Origin: Candidatus Nanopelagicus abundans
GTDB taxonomy: Bacteria > Actinomycetota > Actinomycetes > Nanopelagicales > Nanopelagicaceae
Direction: 5' to 3'
Assembly (NCBI RefSeq): GCF_002288305.1
Contig: NZ_CP016779.1
Location: 310,001-374,000 of the forward strand
DNA: 64,000 bases
In this document: positions 8,215 through 20,028 of the stretch, in pieces
Position numbering within the stretch: position 1 is the stretch's first letter
How the letters are laid out: every line of letters starts with the position of its first letter
Made by a program: the position numbers and the translations under genes
The notes under the pieces: model-generated
Seen by the model: only the letters and a program-made list of their open reading frames with translations
Told to the model about the DNA's origin: nothing
The model's database searches: none

Positions 8215-8802
8215 ATGAAAATTAAGGTGGCAATACTTACTACAGCTTTTATGTTCGTGGTTTTAACAACTGCCACAGCCGCCCCCATCTACACCTTCCC
8301 AATTGCAGGCTGCACCGTTAAGTATGGAAAGTATCACCATGATTATCCAGCCACAGATATTGACGCTAAAAAAGGTTGCGCATTTGTTGCACCTATTGCT
8401 GGCGTAGTTGATGAGGTAAACACAGAAGATAAGTGGAGTGGTAAAACAAATAAAGGCGCAGACCGTGGTGGGTTATCAATTTCAATAATTGGCGATGATG
8501 GAAATAGATATTACGGCAGCCATCTTTCTAAGATTGAAGCCAATATTGTGCCAGGATATAAAGTTGTAACTGGTGAAAAGTTAGGTGAGATTGGAACTAG
8601 CGGAAGTGCTAAAGGCACAAAGCCTCATCTGCACTTTGGAATCTCATATCCAACTGATAAAGGTGTTTGGTGGATAAGAAGAGGTGTTGGATTAGAAAAA
8701 GGTAAAACATCACCCTGGAAGTATTTACAAGCATGGCAGGTAGGTAAGGATTTAAAACCTAAGGTTGTAATACCTGCAGTTATTCCAGCTGAGCCAAAGT
8801 AA
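8215..8802 (+). CDS. secreted M23 (LytM) family peptidase
   Basis: Exported zinc peptidase-like protein of about 195 residues with an N-terminal signal peptide (residues 1-23, ending TATAA). The LytM metal-binding pattern is present: HHDYPATDID (41-50) gives the first His and Asp and HLHFG (138-142) gives the H-x-H pair, with a further His in GSHLSK (about 103). Such proteins cut peptidoglycan cross-links or act as amidase activators. An upstream ATG at 8191 would put charged residues before the signal peptide and has no ribosome site, so 8215 is preferred. The C-terminus is proline-rich (PAVIPAEPK). Two hairpins separate it from the convergent cold-shock gene. Confidence 0.85.
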   Translation: MKIKVAILTTAFMFVVLTTATAAPIYTFPIAGCTVKYGKYHHDYPATDIDAKKGCAFVAPIAGVVDEVNTEDKWSGKTNKGADRGGLSISIIGDDGNRYYGSHLSKIEANIVPGYKVVTGEKLGEIGTSGSAKGTKPHLHFGISYPTDKGVWWIRRGVGLEKGKTSPWKYLQAWQVGKDLKPKVVIPAVIPAEPK

Positions 8803-8817
8803 ATAGGTGAAAAAAAT

Positions 8818-8843
8818 AAGGCCTGCTATTTCTAGCAGACCTT
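8818..8843. terminator. terminator hairpin after M23 gene
   Basis: AAGGCCTGCTA pairs with TAGCAGACCTT with one mismatch around a 4-base loop, and is followed by an AAATCTTTTT stretch. It ends the rightward M23 transcript. Confidence 0.65.
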
Positions 8844-8850
8844 AAATCTT

Positions 8851-8869
8851 TTTCGAGACTAGCTCGAAA
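8851..8869. terminator. hairpin downstream of cold-shock gene
   Basis: TTTCGAG and CTCGAAA separated by ACTAG, 14 bases beyond the cold-shock stop codon. It is probably the terminator of the leftward transcript and may work in both directions with the neighbouring hairpin. Confidence 0.5.
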
Positions 8870-8882
8870 GGTTAATGGTTAT

Positions 8883-9086
8883 TTAAGCAGGATTTACAGC
8901 GTCAGCCTGAGGACCTTTTGGACCTTGGACTACTTCGAATGTAACTGCTTGACCCTCTTCAAGAGATTTGTAACCGTTTCCTTGGATTGCTGAGTAGTGA
9001 ACGAAAACATCTTGTCCGCCACCATCAACTGCAATGAAACCGAAACCCTTTTCAGAGTTGAACCACTTAACTGTACCTGTTGCCAT
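8883..9086 (-). CDS. cold-shock protein (CspA family)
   Basis: Single cold-shock domain protein of 67 residues, the standard size. KGFGFI (13-18, RNP1) and VFVHY (27-31, RNP2) are the RNA/ssDNA-binding motifs, and the protein starts with the usual [10 protein letters not shown]. It melts RNA structure and often binds broadly to mRNA. The ATG is preceded by AAAGGA. The 235 bases upstream, up to the next gene, leave room for a long 5' leader such as those of temperature-controlled csp genes, but no specific leader structure could be proven. Confidence 0.95.
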   Translation of the reverse strand: MATGTVKWFNSEKGFGFIAVDGGGQDVFVHYSAIQGNGYKSLEEGQAVTFEVVQGPKGPQADAVNPA

Positions 9087-9242
9087 TTAGCTTTTTTCCT
9101 TTGGTTATGTTGGACGCTAGTAAATTTAACAAGCGCCGGTCTTTCTTCTTATACAGCTAGACCCAATCAACAAACCGTAGAGCGGGTACTGCCAAGCGTC
9201 GGACTAGTGCAAAGTTTACCCTGCTATTGGCTAATTGCGAAA

Positions 9243-9262
9243 AGAGATGTATAAATCTCTTA
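9243..9262. repeat. inverted repeat in cspA/DUF3145 intergenic region
   Basis: AAGAGAT and ATCTCTT with a 6-base spacer. It lies between divergent genes and so may be an operator or part of the cold-shock leader. Nothing else recognisable was seen in 9087-9321. Confidence 0.3.
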
Positions 9263-9321
9263 CTGCATAAGCACTGGTGGGCTGGGGAAGGTCACACCGA
9301 GTGATCTGAAGGCAGGTACTA

Positions 9322-9825
9322 GTGAGTAAATCTTCTAATTACGCTGGGCGGATACTTATTTATTCAGCCCCAGCTGCCCTACAAGAACATATTACGTGGG
9401 CGATAGAGCAAGGACTTGGGCAGGTAATTAAATTGCCCTGGCAAAATCAACCATTAAACCCAGCTACTAAAGCGCTGCAGCTTGAGTACAAACACCACAT
9501 GCCAATTGCTGCAAAACTTGCTACCGCTCTTAAAGCTTGGCACTACATCAGATTTGAAATTAGAGAAGTAAATAAAAATACTCAAGATGCAACTTATTAC
9601 CGCGCCACCCCGGATCTAGGACTTCATCAGGCACAACTTGCTTCAAATGGTGATGTAGTTTTAAATGAAAATCAGGTTAATAGCATCTTAAAAAACTCTT
9701 TGAGTTATGAAAAACTCCAAGCAAATCTTGAGAACGCACTGGGTATTAGTTGGGACCTTGAACTTGAGCCATACCGGCTCGCACTGGCAACTCCAATATT
9801 AGATACGGTAAGTAAAAGTGGATAA
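9322..9825 (+). CDS. DUF3145 family protein
   Basis: Actinobacterium-specific DUF3145 protein of 167 residues, function unknown. RILIYSAPAALQEHITWAIEQGLG near the N-terminus, the central SKLATALK-like AAKLATALKAWHYIRFE, and YYRATPDLGLHQAQLASNGDVVLNE match the family pattern known from streptomycetes and mycobacteria. The start is GTG with a GAAGGCAGG-like site. It has no signal peptide or membrane segment, so it is cytoplasmic. Its last codons overlap or abut the start of the SIMPL-domain gene. It is a useful taxonomic marker for Actinobacteria. Confidence 0.85.
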   Translation: MSKSSNYAGRILIYSAPAALQEHITWAIEQGLGQVIKLPWQNQPLNPATKALQLEYKHHMPIAAKLATALKAWHYIRFEIREVNKNTQDATYYRATPDLGLHQAQLASNGDVVLNENQVNSILKNSLSYEKLQANLENALGISWDLELEPYRLALATPILDTVSKSG

Positions 9826-9828
9826 GAT
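9823..9828 (+). promoter_or_regulatory. possible -10 box for SIMPL gene
   Basis: TAAGAT seven bases before the ATG at 9836. It resembles the leaderless promoters seen elsewhere in the window but with one extra base of spacing. Confidence 0.35.
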
Positions 9829-9835
9829 TAAGAGT

Positions 9836-10579
9836 ATGAATTTTGAAGCAAGTGATCGAATTAAATTTGCTGCATCAGTACTAGCGGCTGCAATTTTATC
9901 CTCTGGCTTAACACTTGGTCTTTATAAAGTAGGCGGCGGTTTAGCAGCGCGCGCAGGAAATGCCATTACCGTTACAGGAACTGCTTCTGAGAACGCCACT
10001 GCAGATAATGCAGTATGGACACTTAATTTAAATGAGTCACAAAAAACCTTAGCTGCATCGGTAAGCACAATCGATGCAAGTGCTAGTGCATTAAAGAAGT
10101 ACTTATTAACTGGTGGTATCACTGAAGATCAGATTGAACTTGGCCCTATTAATAGCAACGCCATTATGGAGTATGTAAATGGTAATCAGACTGGGCGAAT
10201 CTTGTCTTATCAGGCATATCGCTCTGTAACTGTTAGAACTAAAGATGTGCAACTTGTAGCTAAATTAAGTAATAACATCGGCACACTTCTTGCAACCGGA
10301 GTAAATGTTGGTAACTACGGTCCTGCTTATTACCTTTCAACCTTAGATAAAATGCGAGCTAAGTTATTAGCTTCAGCCATGAAGGATGCCAAGGAGCGAG
10401 CAACTGCGATTACTGAAGCGGTGGGTGGAAAAGTTGGCGCACTAGTATCTGTTTCAGGTGGACCAACTCAGGTAACAACTAAGAACTCACTAGATCGAGC
10501 AGCCGGTGGTATCTATGATGTTTCAACGATAGAGAAGACGGTTAATGTGACCTTGTCTGCGAGCTTTAAAACTAAGTAA
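9836..10579 (+). CDS. SIMPL-domain (DUF541) membrane-anchored protein
   Basis: Exported or membrane-anchored SIMPL/DUF541 protein of 247 residues. One N-terminal hydrophobic segment (about residues 11-29) is followed by ITVTGTASENATADNAVWTL, the start of the domain, and by RAKLLASAMKDAKERATAITEAVGGKVGALVSVS, its best conserved stretch. Homologues include E. coli YggE, linked to oxidative stress; the molecular role is unknown. Two starts are possible: GTG at 9818, overlapping the DUF3145 gene, or ATG at 9836, favoured by a TAAGAT box seven bases upstream. It converges on the SGNH hydrolase gene with only four bases between them. Confidence 0.8.
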   Translation: MNFEASDRIKFAASVLAAAILSSGLTLGLYKVGGGLAARAGNAITVTGTASENATADNAVWTLNLNESQKTLAASVSTIDASASALKKYLLTGGITEDQIELGPINSNAIMEYVNGNQTGRILSYQAYRSVTVRTKDVQLVAKLSNNIGTLLATGVNVGNYGPAYYLSTLDKMRAKLLASAMKDAKERATAITEAVGGKVGALVSVSGGPTQVTTKNSLDRAAGGIYDVSTIEKTVNVTLSASFKTK

Positions 10580-10583
10580 GTTT

Positions 10584-11441
10584 TTAGCTAGCCTTTAATA
10601 TTTCAAGTTTTACCGGATCAGATTCAATCTTTGATAAAAAAGATAATTCAGCTGATTTTCTAGCTGGTGAAATCTTTTCAAGAAGTACGCGGGCAAACTC
10701 AAAGAACATTAAAATAATCGCAGCCGGCAGAAGGTCAACACTTCGCTTTAAAAACCAGGGTGTGCCATTGCGCAGCATCCACTTAACTTTTTCCGCCCTA
10801 CTCTTTCTAGTAATTGATAATTGATATGGCATTGAGATAGCCCAACCACGGCGGCGTAGTTGATCGGCGATATTGCGGGCTAACATAAAATGACCAGCAG
10901 GGCCTGGGTGCATCCGATCAATATGCCAATTTCCTAAATTATGCACATCATTAATTGCTCTAGTTTTAACGGTAATTATTTCAAACTCCGCCGCTACTTT
11001 TCGATAAACCGCATTAACAGCAGTAACTCTTCGATTTAATACTCTTCGCATAAGAACAGGTAATTTAAGTAATTTATTTGGGTCATGTAGTTCAACCATA
11101 ATTACCTCACTACCCATTGCTAATAATTGCTGACAGCAGTTTCGCAGATTGTTATATAGCAAAACTGGATCAAAGCCATTACGAAGCATGTCATTGCCTC
11201 CAACTATCACCGCGCAAATATCTGGTTTCTCTCGTAGCGCTTTTGGTAGTTGTTTTTCTAAGACTTCAGTTGATTTAGCACCGGGCCTTGAAAAATTAAA
11301 GTAATCACAACCATCTTGAAATGCTTCAGCAATAAAGCCTGCCCAACCACGAAACTTCCCAGTACTTACTTCATCTCCAGTACCAAATGCTGCGCTATCA
11401 CCTAAAACTACAAATGTTGGATGGGGACGAATCGCATCCAT
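10584..11441 (-). CDS. SGNH/GDSL hydrolase
   Basis: Serine esterase/acyltransferase-like protein of 285 residues. GDSAAFG (14-20) gives the nucleophile Ser16, IVGGNDM the oxyanion Asn, and DRMHPGPAGH the catalytic Asp-x-x-His. A hydrophobic stretch near the C-terminus (LLPAAIILMFFEFARVLL) may bind membrane. The ATG at 11441 is preferred over a TTG three codons earlier; it lies immediately after the stop of the glycosyltransferase gene. As the third gene of an operon with two GT4 enzymes, it probably acylates or deacylates a glycolipid. Confidence 0.82.
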   Translation of the reverse strand: MDAIRPHPTFVVLGDSAAFGTGDEVSTGKFRGWAGFIAEAFQDGCDYFNFSRPGAKSTEVLEKQLPKALREKPDICAVIVGGNDMLRNGFDPVLLYNNLRNCCQQLLAMGSEVIMVELHDPNKLLKLPVLMRRVLNRRVTAVNAVYRKVAAEFEIITVKTRAINDVHNLGNWHIDRMHPGPAGHFMLARNIADQLRRRGWAISMPYQLSITRKSRAEKVKWMLRNGTPWFLKRSVDLLPAAIILMFFEFARVLLEKISPARKSAELSFLSKIESDPVKLEILKAS

Positions 11442-11442
11442 A

Positions 11443-12603
11443 TTAGGCAACCTTTAACCGCCGTTTAGTAGTAATCATTGGTTGCTTAGCGCCATGAACA
11501 TCTAACATCGCATCAACTGTATTGGCCCAAGAGAATTTTTCAGCTTGCTCGCGCGCAACTTTGCGTAGTCTGCCTTTATTTAGCAACTGCTTAATCGCTA
11601 TTGCAAAGTCTGCGCCATTATCACTTGCAACAGCTCCAGCAGGTCTTATTGAATTAATATTTAAAATTTCACCAACCGCACTTGATTTAGATGCAACAAC
11701 TGGTGTGCCACTGGCGAGTGATTCAAGGGCTGATAAGCAAAATGTTTCTAGTGGGCCGGGTGCGATAGCAATATCTGCGGCCGCTAAGTAGCCTGCCACT
11801 TTTTCGCGGCTAGCCACATAACCTAACATCTCAATAGGTAGCCCTAAACTTTGTTTTCTAATCTTGTTCCAAAGTGGTCCACCGCCAACAATAATTAATC
11901 GCACGTTAACACCAGCTTTTACTAACTCACTAACCGCCTGCACGCTTCTAGCCGGCTCTTTTTCTGGTGACATTCGCCCGCAATGAACTAGTAGGTATTC
12001 AGCACCCTTTAGTAACTCTTTACGTAATTTATGGTCACGGTTTTCCGGTTTAAAACCTTGAAGATCAACACCTAGTGCAACCTTGCGCAGGTTAGTAGTT
12101 TTTATCCGCACAAACTCTGCAGCGGCAAATTCAGTAGTAGCAATTACGGTGTCAAAGCTTGCTGCTAATTTGCGGTTATGCCAATTAACAAATCTATTTC
12201 TAAATGAGACAGGTATTAATGGTGCATACTTTTTAACTAGGCCATTTAAGGTTTCATGAGAGAAAACTAATGAGGCCACTTTATGTTGCTTTGCCCATCT
12301 GCCGACCTTAAGTAAGGTAAAGCGATCTGAAACCTCAATACGATCTGGGTTTAAAAACTCTAAAAGATTTAATAACTGCTTATTACTTCGAATGATCTGA
12401 TACCCACCACTTGCCGGCAAGGTGAAGCTAGGTAGAGTTATTTTTAAACCAAAAGGTGTTTGCTCTTTAATGTACCTAGGCCCAGGGACGATATAGATAA
12501 ATTCATGGCCATACTTTAAGTAACCACGGCCTAACTCGTGCAGGGTAGTTTTAATTCCACCTGAGCTTGGGCCATAAAAATTAGCTACATGGACAATTCT
12601 CAT
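11443..12603 (-). CDS. GT4 glycosyltransferase
   Basis: GT-B fold family 4 glycosyltransferase of 386 residues, cytoplasmic face of the membrane. The N-terminal glycine loop is MRIVHVANFYGPSSGGI, the mid-protein VHCGRMSPEKEP marks the second domain, and ETFCLSALE with GTPVVAS gives the E-x7-E nucleotide-sugar motif. Its start overlaps the upstream glycosyltransferase by 4 bases. Related actinobacterial enzymes mannosylate phosphatidylinositol or diacylglycerol lipids; the acceptor here is inferred, not shown. Confidence 0.85.
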   Translation of the reverse strand: MRIVHVANFYGPSSGGIKTTLHELGRGYLKYGHEFIYIVPGPRYIKEQTPFGLKITLPSFTLPASGGYQIIRSNKQLLNLLEFLNPDRIEVSDRFTLLKVGRWAKQHKVASLVFSHETLNGLVKKYAPLIPVSFRNRFVNWHNRKLAASFDTVIATTEFAAAEFVRIKTTNLRKVALGVDLQGFKPENRDHKLRKELLKGAEYLLVHCGRMSPEKEPARSVQAVSELVKAGVNVRLIIVGGGPLWNKIRKQSLGLPIEMLGYVASREKVAGYLAAADIAIAPGPLETFCLSALESLASGTPVVASKSSAVGEILNINSIRPAGAVASDNGADFAIAIKQLLNKGRLRKVAREQAEKFSWANTVDAMLDVHGAKQPMITTKRRLKVA

Positions 12604-13748
12604 GCCACACCGATTTCTGATAACCCTGAAATTTTTCTTTGATCAATTACTGCTTGATAATGTTCTTTAAGCTCTTCATTAATTCGATTCCAAGTTCGCA
12701 TACTTACGCTATCTCTGGCTGCAATTCTCATCTGTTTACGATCAGTTCTGGCATGATGAAGATTTACAGTTTGATTTAATTTAATTGGATCAGCAATATT
12801 AATTACATATCCAGTTCGTCCATGGGCTACCAAATCTGCTGGTCCACCAGTTAAGGGAACAATTGCTGGAATTCCAGAGGAGAGCGCTTCTTGAACCGCT
12901 TGGCAAAAAGTTTCATTTGGTCCTGGGTGGATAAACAAATCAAAGCTAGCATATATTTGCGCAAGCTCTTCTCCTGCTTTAAATCCTAAGAAAATTGCCT
13001 CAGGCAATTGCTGTTTAAGTTTATTTCGGTGCGGGCCATCTCCAACAATTACTAACTTTATATTTGGATTACTTTGCAGCACTTTAAGATCTGCTACTCG
13101 CTTTTCTAGGGCAAGGCGGCCAACAAAGCCAACAATAATTTTATCTGGCTCGCCATTTTTCCAAGTAGCCCTTAATGTTTGACATCTTTTGCTTGGATTA
13201 AATAATTCAGTATTAACCCCGCGCCTCCACAAATAGACCTCAGGAACTTTGGCTAAATGAAGATCAAGGCAAGCAGCGGTGGAAGGAGCAAGAGTTCGAT
13301 CTGTTTGTGAGTGAATTTTATATAAAATCTTTTGCAATGAGTGTTGGGCAATTCCAAAACCATATTGCTTAGCAAATCCACCCAGATCAGTTTGATAAAT
13401 AGAAATAGTTGGAATATTTAACTGCTTAGCAACTTTGTTAGCGTATGAACCGAGGGCAAATGGTGAGGCAAGGTGAATTACATCGGGTGCAAAACCATCT
13501 AATAGATGCTTTATTCGTTTTTGCGGTAAACCCATCGGCATTCCGGTGGGTAAAAAGTTTTGAGCATTTATAACTGGCACAGTTTTAACTGGGTGCCCAG
13601 CATAGGAAGTTGGAGTTTGTGCAGCGGCGGGTGCTATTACTAAAGCTTGATCACCAGAGTTTGAAAGTTGTTCAAGGATGCGAAGTACAGAGTTCGTTAC
13701 CCCATTGATGTTAGGTAAGAAAGACTCTGTGACTATCGCTACTCTCAT
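12600..13748 (-). CDS. GT4 mannosyltransferase, MgtA/PimB-like
   Basis: GT-B family 4 enzyme of 382 residues. MRVAIVTESFLPNINGVTNSV (first residues) is nearly diagnostic for the GDP-mannose-dependent alpha-mannosyltransferase MgtA/PimB group of Actinobacteria. VGFVGRLALEKRV, VIVGDGP and HPGPNETFCQAVQEAL (E-x7-E) follow in the C-terminal domain. First gene of a three-gene leftward operon (mannosyltransferase, second GT4, SGNH hydrolase), suggesting synthesis of a mannosylated membrane lipid. It diverges from etfB. Confidence 0.85.
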   Translation of the reverse strand: MRVAIVTESFLPNINGVTNSVLRILEQLSNSGDQALVIAPAAAQTPTSYAGHPVKTVPVINAQNFLPTGMPMGLPQKRIKHLLDGFAPDVIHLASPFALGSYANKVAKQLNIPTISIYQTDLGGFAKQYGFGIAQHSLQKILYKIHSQTDRTLAPSTAACLDLHLAKVPEVYLWRRGVNTELFNPSKRCQTLRATWKNGEPDKIIVGFVGRLALEKRVADLKVLQSNPNIKLVIVGDGPHRNKLKQQLPEAIFLGFKAGEELAQIYASFDLFIHPGPNETFCQAVQEALSSGIPAIVPLTGGPADLVAHGRTGYVINIADPIKLNQTVNLHHARTDRKQMRIAARDSVSMRTWNRINEELKEHYQAVIDQRKISGLSEIGVA

Positions 13749-13835
13749 ATGAGTAGGGTGCGTAATTTAGAAAGCCTAAAGTAGCCCTTGAGGTTAAGTG
13801 TTGGTAAAGAGTAGGTTAAGCCTTATACCGCCGAG

Positions 13836-13841
13836 TAATAT
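13836..13841 (+). promoter_or_regulatory. -10 box, leaderless promoter of etfB
   Basis: TAATAT followed by six bases and ATG at 13848. It decides between two candidate starts (13842 and 13848) in favour of the second. Confidence 0.6.
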
Positions 13842-13847
13842 ATGAGC

Positions 13848-14657
13848 ATGAAAATCGCGATCTGCATCAAACAAGTACCTGATTCTTGGGCTGAGAAAAA
13901 AATGGCTGCTGGTGTATTAGACCGCGCAAATGTTGATGCAGTTTTAAATGATTTAGATGAATACGCCGTTGAAGAAGGATTACGAATAGTTGAGGCGAAC
14001 TCACCAACTAAAGAAGCTGGTGAAGGCAGTGGTCACAGTATTACTTTAATTTCAATGGGACCTGAGCGAGCTACTGAGGCAATTAGAAAAGCGCTTTCAA
14101 TGGGGGCTGATGATGCAATTCTTATTAGCGATGCCGCCCTGGCAGGTTCTGACGCACTTTCCACCTCATTAGTTTTAGCTGAAGTAATTAAAAAAGGAAA
14201 TTATGATTTAGTAATTTGTGGAACAGAGAGCACAGATGCTCGAATGAGTGTGGTGCCGGCGATGATTGCAGAGCGGCTAAATTGGGCGCAATTAACTTTT
14301 GCAGGCAAAGTTAAGGTTGATCCAGCAGCAGCCAGTGTTGAAATTGAGCGAGTAACTGAGTTTGGTAATCAAGTAATGAATGCAAAATTTCCAGTAGTTC
14401 TTTCGGTAGTTGAAAAGATTAATGAGCCAAGGTATCCATCATTTAAAGGAATTATGGCGGCAAAGAAGAAAGTAATTACCACTATGTCACTTTCTGATAC
14501 TGGCTTAGCTGCAACTGCAGTTGGCGCATCTGCTGCATGGAGTGCGGTTAAAGATGCACTACCAAGGCCAGCTAGAGGAGCCGGCGTTAAGTTAACTGAT
14601 GAGGGTAGTGGCGGGGAAAAATTATTTGATTTCTTAGTTGAGAAGAGACTGGCATGA
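13848..14657 (+). CDS. etfB: electron transfer flavoprotein beta subunit
   Basis: Small subunit (FixA/EtfB) of the heterodimeric flavoprotein that carries electrons from acyl-CoA and related dehydrogenases to the quinone pool; 269 residues. KIAICIKQVPDSWAEK at the start, GADDAILISD and DLVICGTESTDARMSVVPAMIAE (the AMP-binding signature region) identify it. The start at 13848 gives a leaderless mRNA; ATG at 13842 is the alternative. It overlaps etfA by 4 bases (ATGA). Confidence 0.93.
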   Translation: MKIAICIKQVPDSWAEKKMAAGVLDRANVDAVLNDLDEYAVEEGLRIVEANSPTKEAGEGSGHSITLISMGPERATEAIRKALSMGADDAILISDAALAGSDALSTSLVLAEVIKKGNYDLVICGTESTDARMSVVPAMIAERLNWAQLTFAGKVKVDPAAASVEIERVTEFGNQVMNAKFPVVLSVVEKINEPRYPSFKGIMAAKKKVITTMSLSDTGLAATAVGASAAWSAVKDALPRPARGAGVKLTDEGSGGEKLFDFLVEKRLA

Positions 14658-15598
14658 GTAGCGTAATATTTTTAGTAGATCACTCTGCTGGCAAAGTTGC
14701 TAAGGCAACTGCTGAGTTAGCCACCTTTGCTAAATCAATTGGTGAATCTGTTGCGGTAGTTTTTGCATCTAATCCTGCTGAGATCATTACTCAATTAAGT
14801 ACTTTTCCAATTGATAAGGTGATTACGGTAAGTGGTGATTGGGATAAGAATGGACCAGCTGTAATTGCAGATGGGCTTGCTCAAATTATTGCAAGTAAGA
14901 AACCAAGTGCGGTATTAATAACATCATCGGCCTCTGGCAAAGAGATTGCCGGCCGAGTTGCTGTAAAAACTGGCTCAGGCATTATTACTGATGCTATTGG
15001 TGTTGATAAGGATTTAATTACTACTCAATCTGTATTTGGTGGCTCAACAACTGTTCATGCCAGTGTTACAACTGGTACACCAATTATCACTTTACGTGCT
15101 AACTCAATTGAGCCAGTAGCAGCAACATCTTCTGCAGTTGCTGAAGAATTTGTAATAACACTTTCTGATTCATCAAAACTTGCAACTATTACAAGTGCAA
15201 CACCGGTTGTTAAAGGTGGGCGTCCTGATTTAACTGAAGCATCTGTTGTGATCTCAGGTGGACGTGGCACAAATGGAGATTTCAAACCAGTTGAAGCATT
15301 AGCTGATGCACTAGGCGCGGCAGTTGGTGCATCTAGGGCTGCAACTGATGCTGGCTGGTATCCACACTCACATCAAGTAGGACAGACTGGTAAAACTGTT
15401 TCACCACAACTCTATGTTGCAGCTGGAATTTCAGGGGCTATTCAACACCGCGCTGGCATGCAAACTTCTAAGACAATTGTGGCGATTAATAAAGATCCAG
15501 AGGCGCCTATTCTTGAGATCGCAGATTTTGCTGTAATTGGTGATCTCTTTAATGTTTTGCCACAGGCAACTGAAAAAATCATCGCTCGTAAAGGGTAA
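14654..15598 (+). CDS. etfA: electron transfer flavoprotein alpha subunit
   Basis: Large subunit (FixB/EtfA), 314 residues, which holds most of the FAD site. The C-terminal domain shows [12 protein letters not shown], then [41 protein letters not shown], and INKDPEAPI, the conserved FAD-binding sequence order. Translationally coupled to etfB. The following gene block (iscS, mnmA, ligA) is the usual actinobacterial neighbourhood. Confidence 0.95.
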   Translation: MSSVIFLVDHSAGKVAKATAELATFAKSIGESVAVVFASNPAEIITQLSTFPIDKVITVSGDWDKNGPAVIADGLAQIIASKKPSAVLITSSASGKEIAGRVAVKTGSGIITDAIGVDKDLITTQSVFGGSTTVHASVTTGTPIITLRANSIEPVAATSSAVAEEFVITLSDSSKLATITSATPVVKGGRPDLTEASVVISGGRGTNGDFKPVEALADALGAAVGASRAATDAGWYPHSHQVGQTGKTVSPQLYVAAGISGAIQHRAGMQTSKTIVAINKDPEAPILEIADFAVIGDLFNVLPQATEKIIARKG

Positions 15599-15623
15599 TT
15601 CTGCCGGTATCAGGGGCAACCTT

Positions 15624-15629
15624 TAGACT
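15624..15629 (+). promoter_or_regulatory. -10 box, leaderless promoter of iscS
   Basis: TAGACT, six bases, then the GTG start at 15636. It lies in the 37-base gap after etfA, giving iscS-mnmA-ligA a promoter of their own. Confidence 0.6.
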
Positions 15630-15635
15630 TAGCAA

Positions 15636-16789
15636 GTGAGTATCTACTTTGATCATGCTGCCACCACACCAATGGTGGAGTCATCAATTCTTGTCTTAAA
15701 TAAGCAAATAAAAAAACTTGGTAATGCCTCATCCCTGCACTCTGCCGGAAGATCAGTTAGAAAAGATTTAGAGACAGCACGGGAGGAGTTAGCGGCAGCT
15801 GTTGGCTGTGATGCTAGTGAGATTATCTTTACTGCAACTGGCACTGAGGCAAATAATTTGGCGATTAAAGGTTTATTTTGGAAAGGTGCTAAAGCTAATA
15901 AGAAAGTAATTATTACCTCAACCTTTGAGCATCATGCAGTAATGGATCCAATCGTTTGGCTTACCGAGCATGAAGGTGCTCAAGTTGTTGGTATTAGTGT
16001 TGATCGTAAAGGTTTTATTGATTTAGCAGAGTTAGAAGAAGTAATTGAGAAATACCATGATGAAATTTCATTTATTTCGATTATGCACTCCAATAATGAG
16101 GTTGGCACCTTGCAAGATATTGCCCAAGTTGTGAAGATGGCTAGAGATATTCCAGTTCACTCAGATTGCGTGCAAAGCTTTGGCAAGGTTGATCTTTCCT
16201 TTAAAAAGTTAGGTTTAACGGCGGCAACAATTAGCGCCCACAAAATTGGTGGACCATTAGGTGTTGCAGCTTTAATATTAAAAAAAGGATTAGATATTGA
16301 GCCAATTCTTCATGGCGGTGGGCAAGAGCGAGATATTAGAAGTGGCACATTTAATACCCCAGGTATTACCGCCTTTGCAGCTGCTGCAACTGATGCAGTT
16401 GAAAATAGGAAAGAGCGAGAATTAAAAGTTAGAGAGTTAAAAAAAGAACTAATACAAACAATTAAGAAAAATGTTTCAGATATTGTCGTAAATGCTGATC
16501 AGGAGAAATCACTTCCTGGGATTTTATCTATTACCTTTCCTAAGACAGATTCAGAAGGACTACTTCTTTTATTAGACGCAGAAGGTATTGCCTGCTCAAC
16601 CGGATCTGCTTGTAGTGCTGGCGTGCAGCGGCCAAGTCATGTTCTACTTGCGATGGGATTAAGTGAGGATGAGACCACATCGACTTTAAGATTCTCACTT
16701 AGTTACACAAATACAATAAATGAGATTGCAAGGCTTGGATCAGTTATTTCATCCGTTGTGGCTAGATCAAAGAGTGCGTCAGGGAAAAA

Positions 16790-16793
<4 letters not shown>
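15636..16793 (+). CDS. iscS: cysteine desulfurase
   Basis: PLP-dependent NifS/IscS-type desulfurase of 385 residues that supplies sulfur for tRNA thiolation and Fe-S clusters. The start is IYFDHAATTPM, SAHKIGGPLG (about 195-204) holds the PLP lysine, and ACSTGSACSAG (about 317-327) carries the persulfide cysteine. The GTG start fits a leaderless promoter. It overlaps mnmA by 4 bases, so the enzyme very probably feeds MnmA directly. Confidence 0.95.
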
Positions 16794-19904
<3,111 letters not shown>

Positions 19905-19908
19905 CACT

Positions 19909-20028
19909 ATGAATTTACTTGAGGAGACCACACGGGAATTACCAGCTCCACCTTTAGCATTTGGTCTTATTGCATTTGGGATTTTATCTTTACTTCTTTA
20001 CTTAACCCTTCGAATTGATCGAGATTAA
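19909..20028 (+). CDS. 39-residue single-span membrane protein
   Basis: Very small protein: MNLLEETTRELPAPPLAFG, then a single hydrophobic segment (about residues 16-34), then RIDRD. It fits exactly between ligA (stop 19904) and nadD and resembles short unnamed membrane proteins found upstream of nadD in other actinobacteria, such as streptomycetes (from memory). The proline-rich head and basic tail suggest an outside N-terminus. Its TAA overlaps the only usable start codon of nadD, so translation of the two may be coupled. Function unknown. Confidence 0.6.
   Translation: MNLLEETTRELPAPPLAFGLIAFGILSLLLYLTLRIDRD

Noticed and set aside
9087-9321. Cold-shock RNA thermosensor or small RNA upstream of cspA
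   Set aside because: Only one short inverted repeat is seen and no recognisable leader motif; not enough to call.
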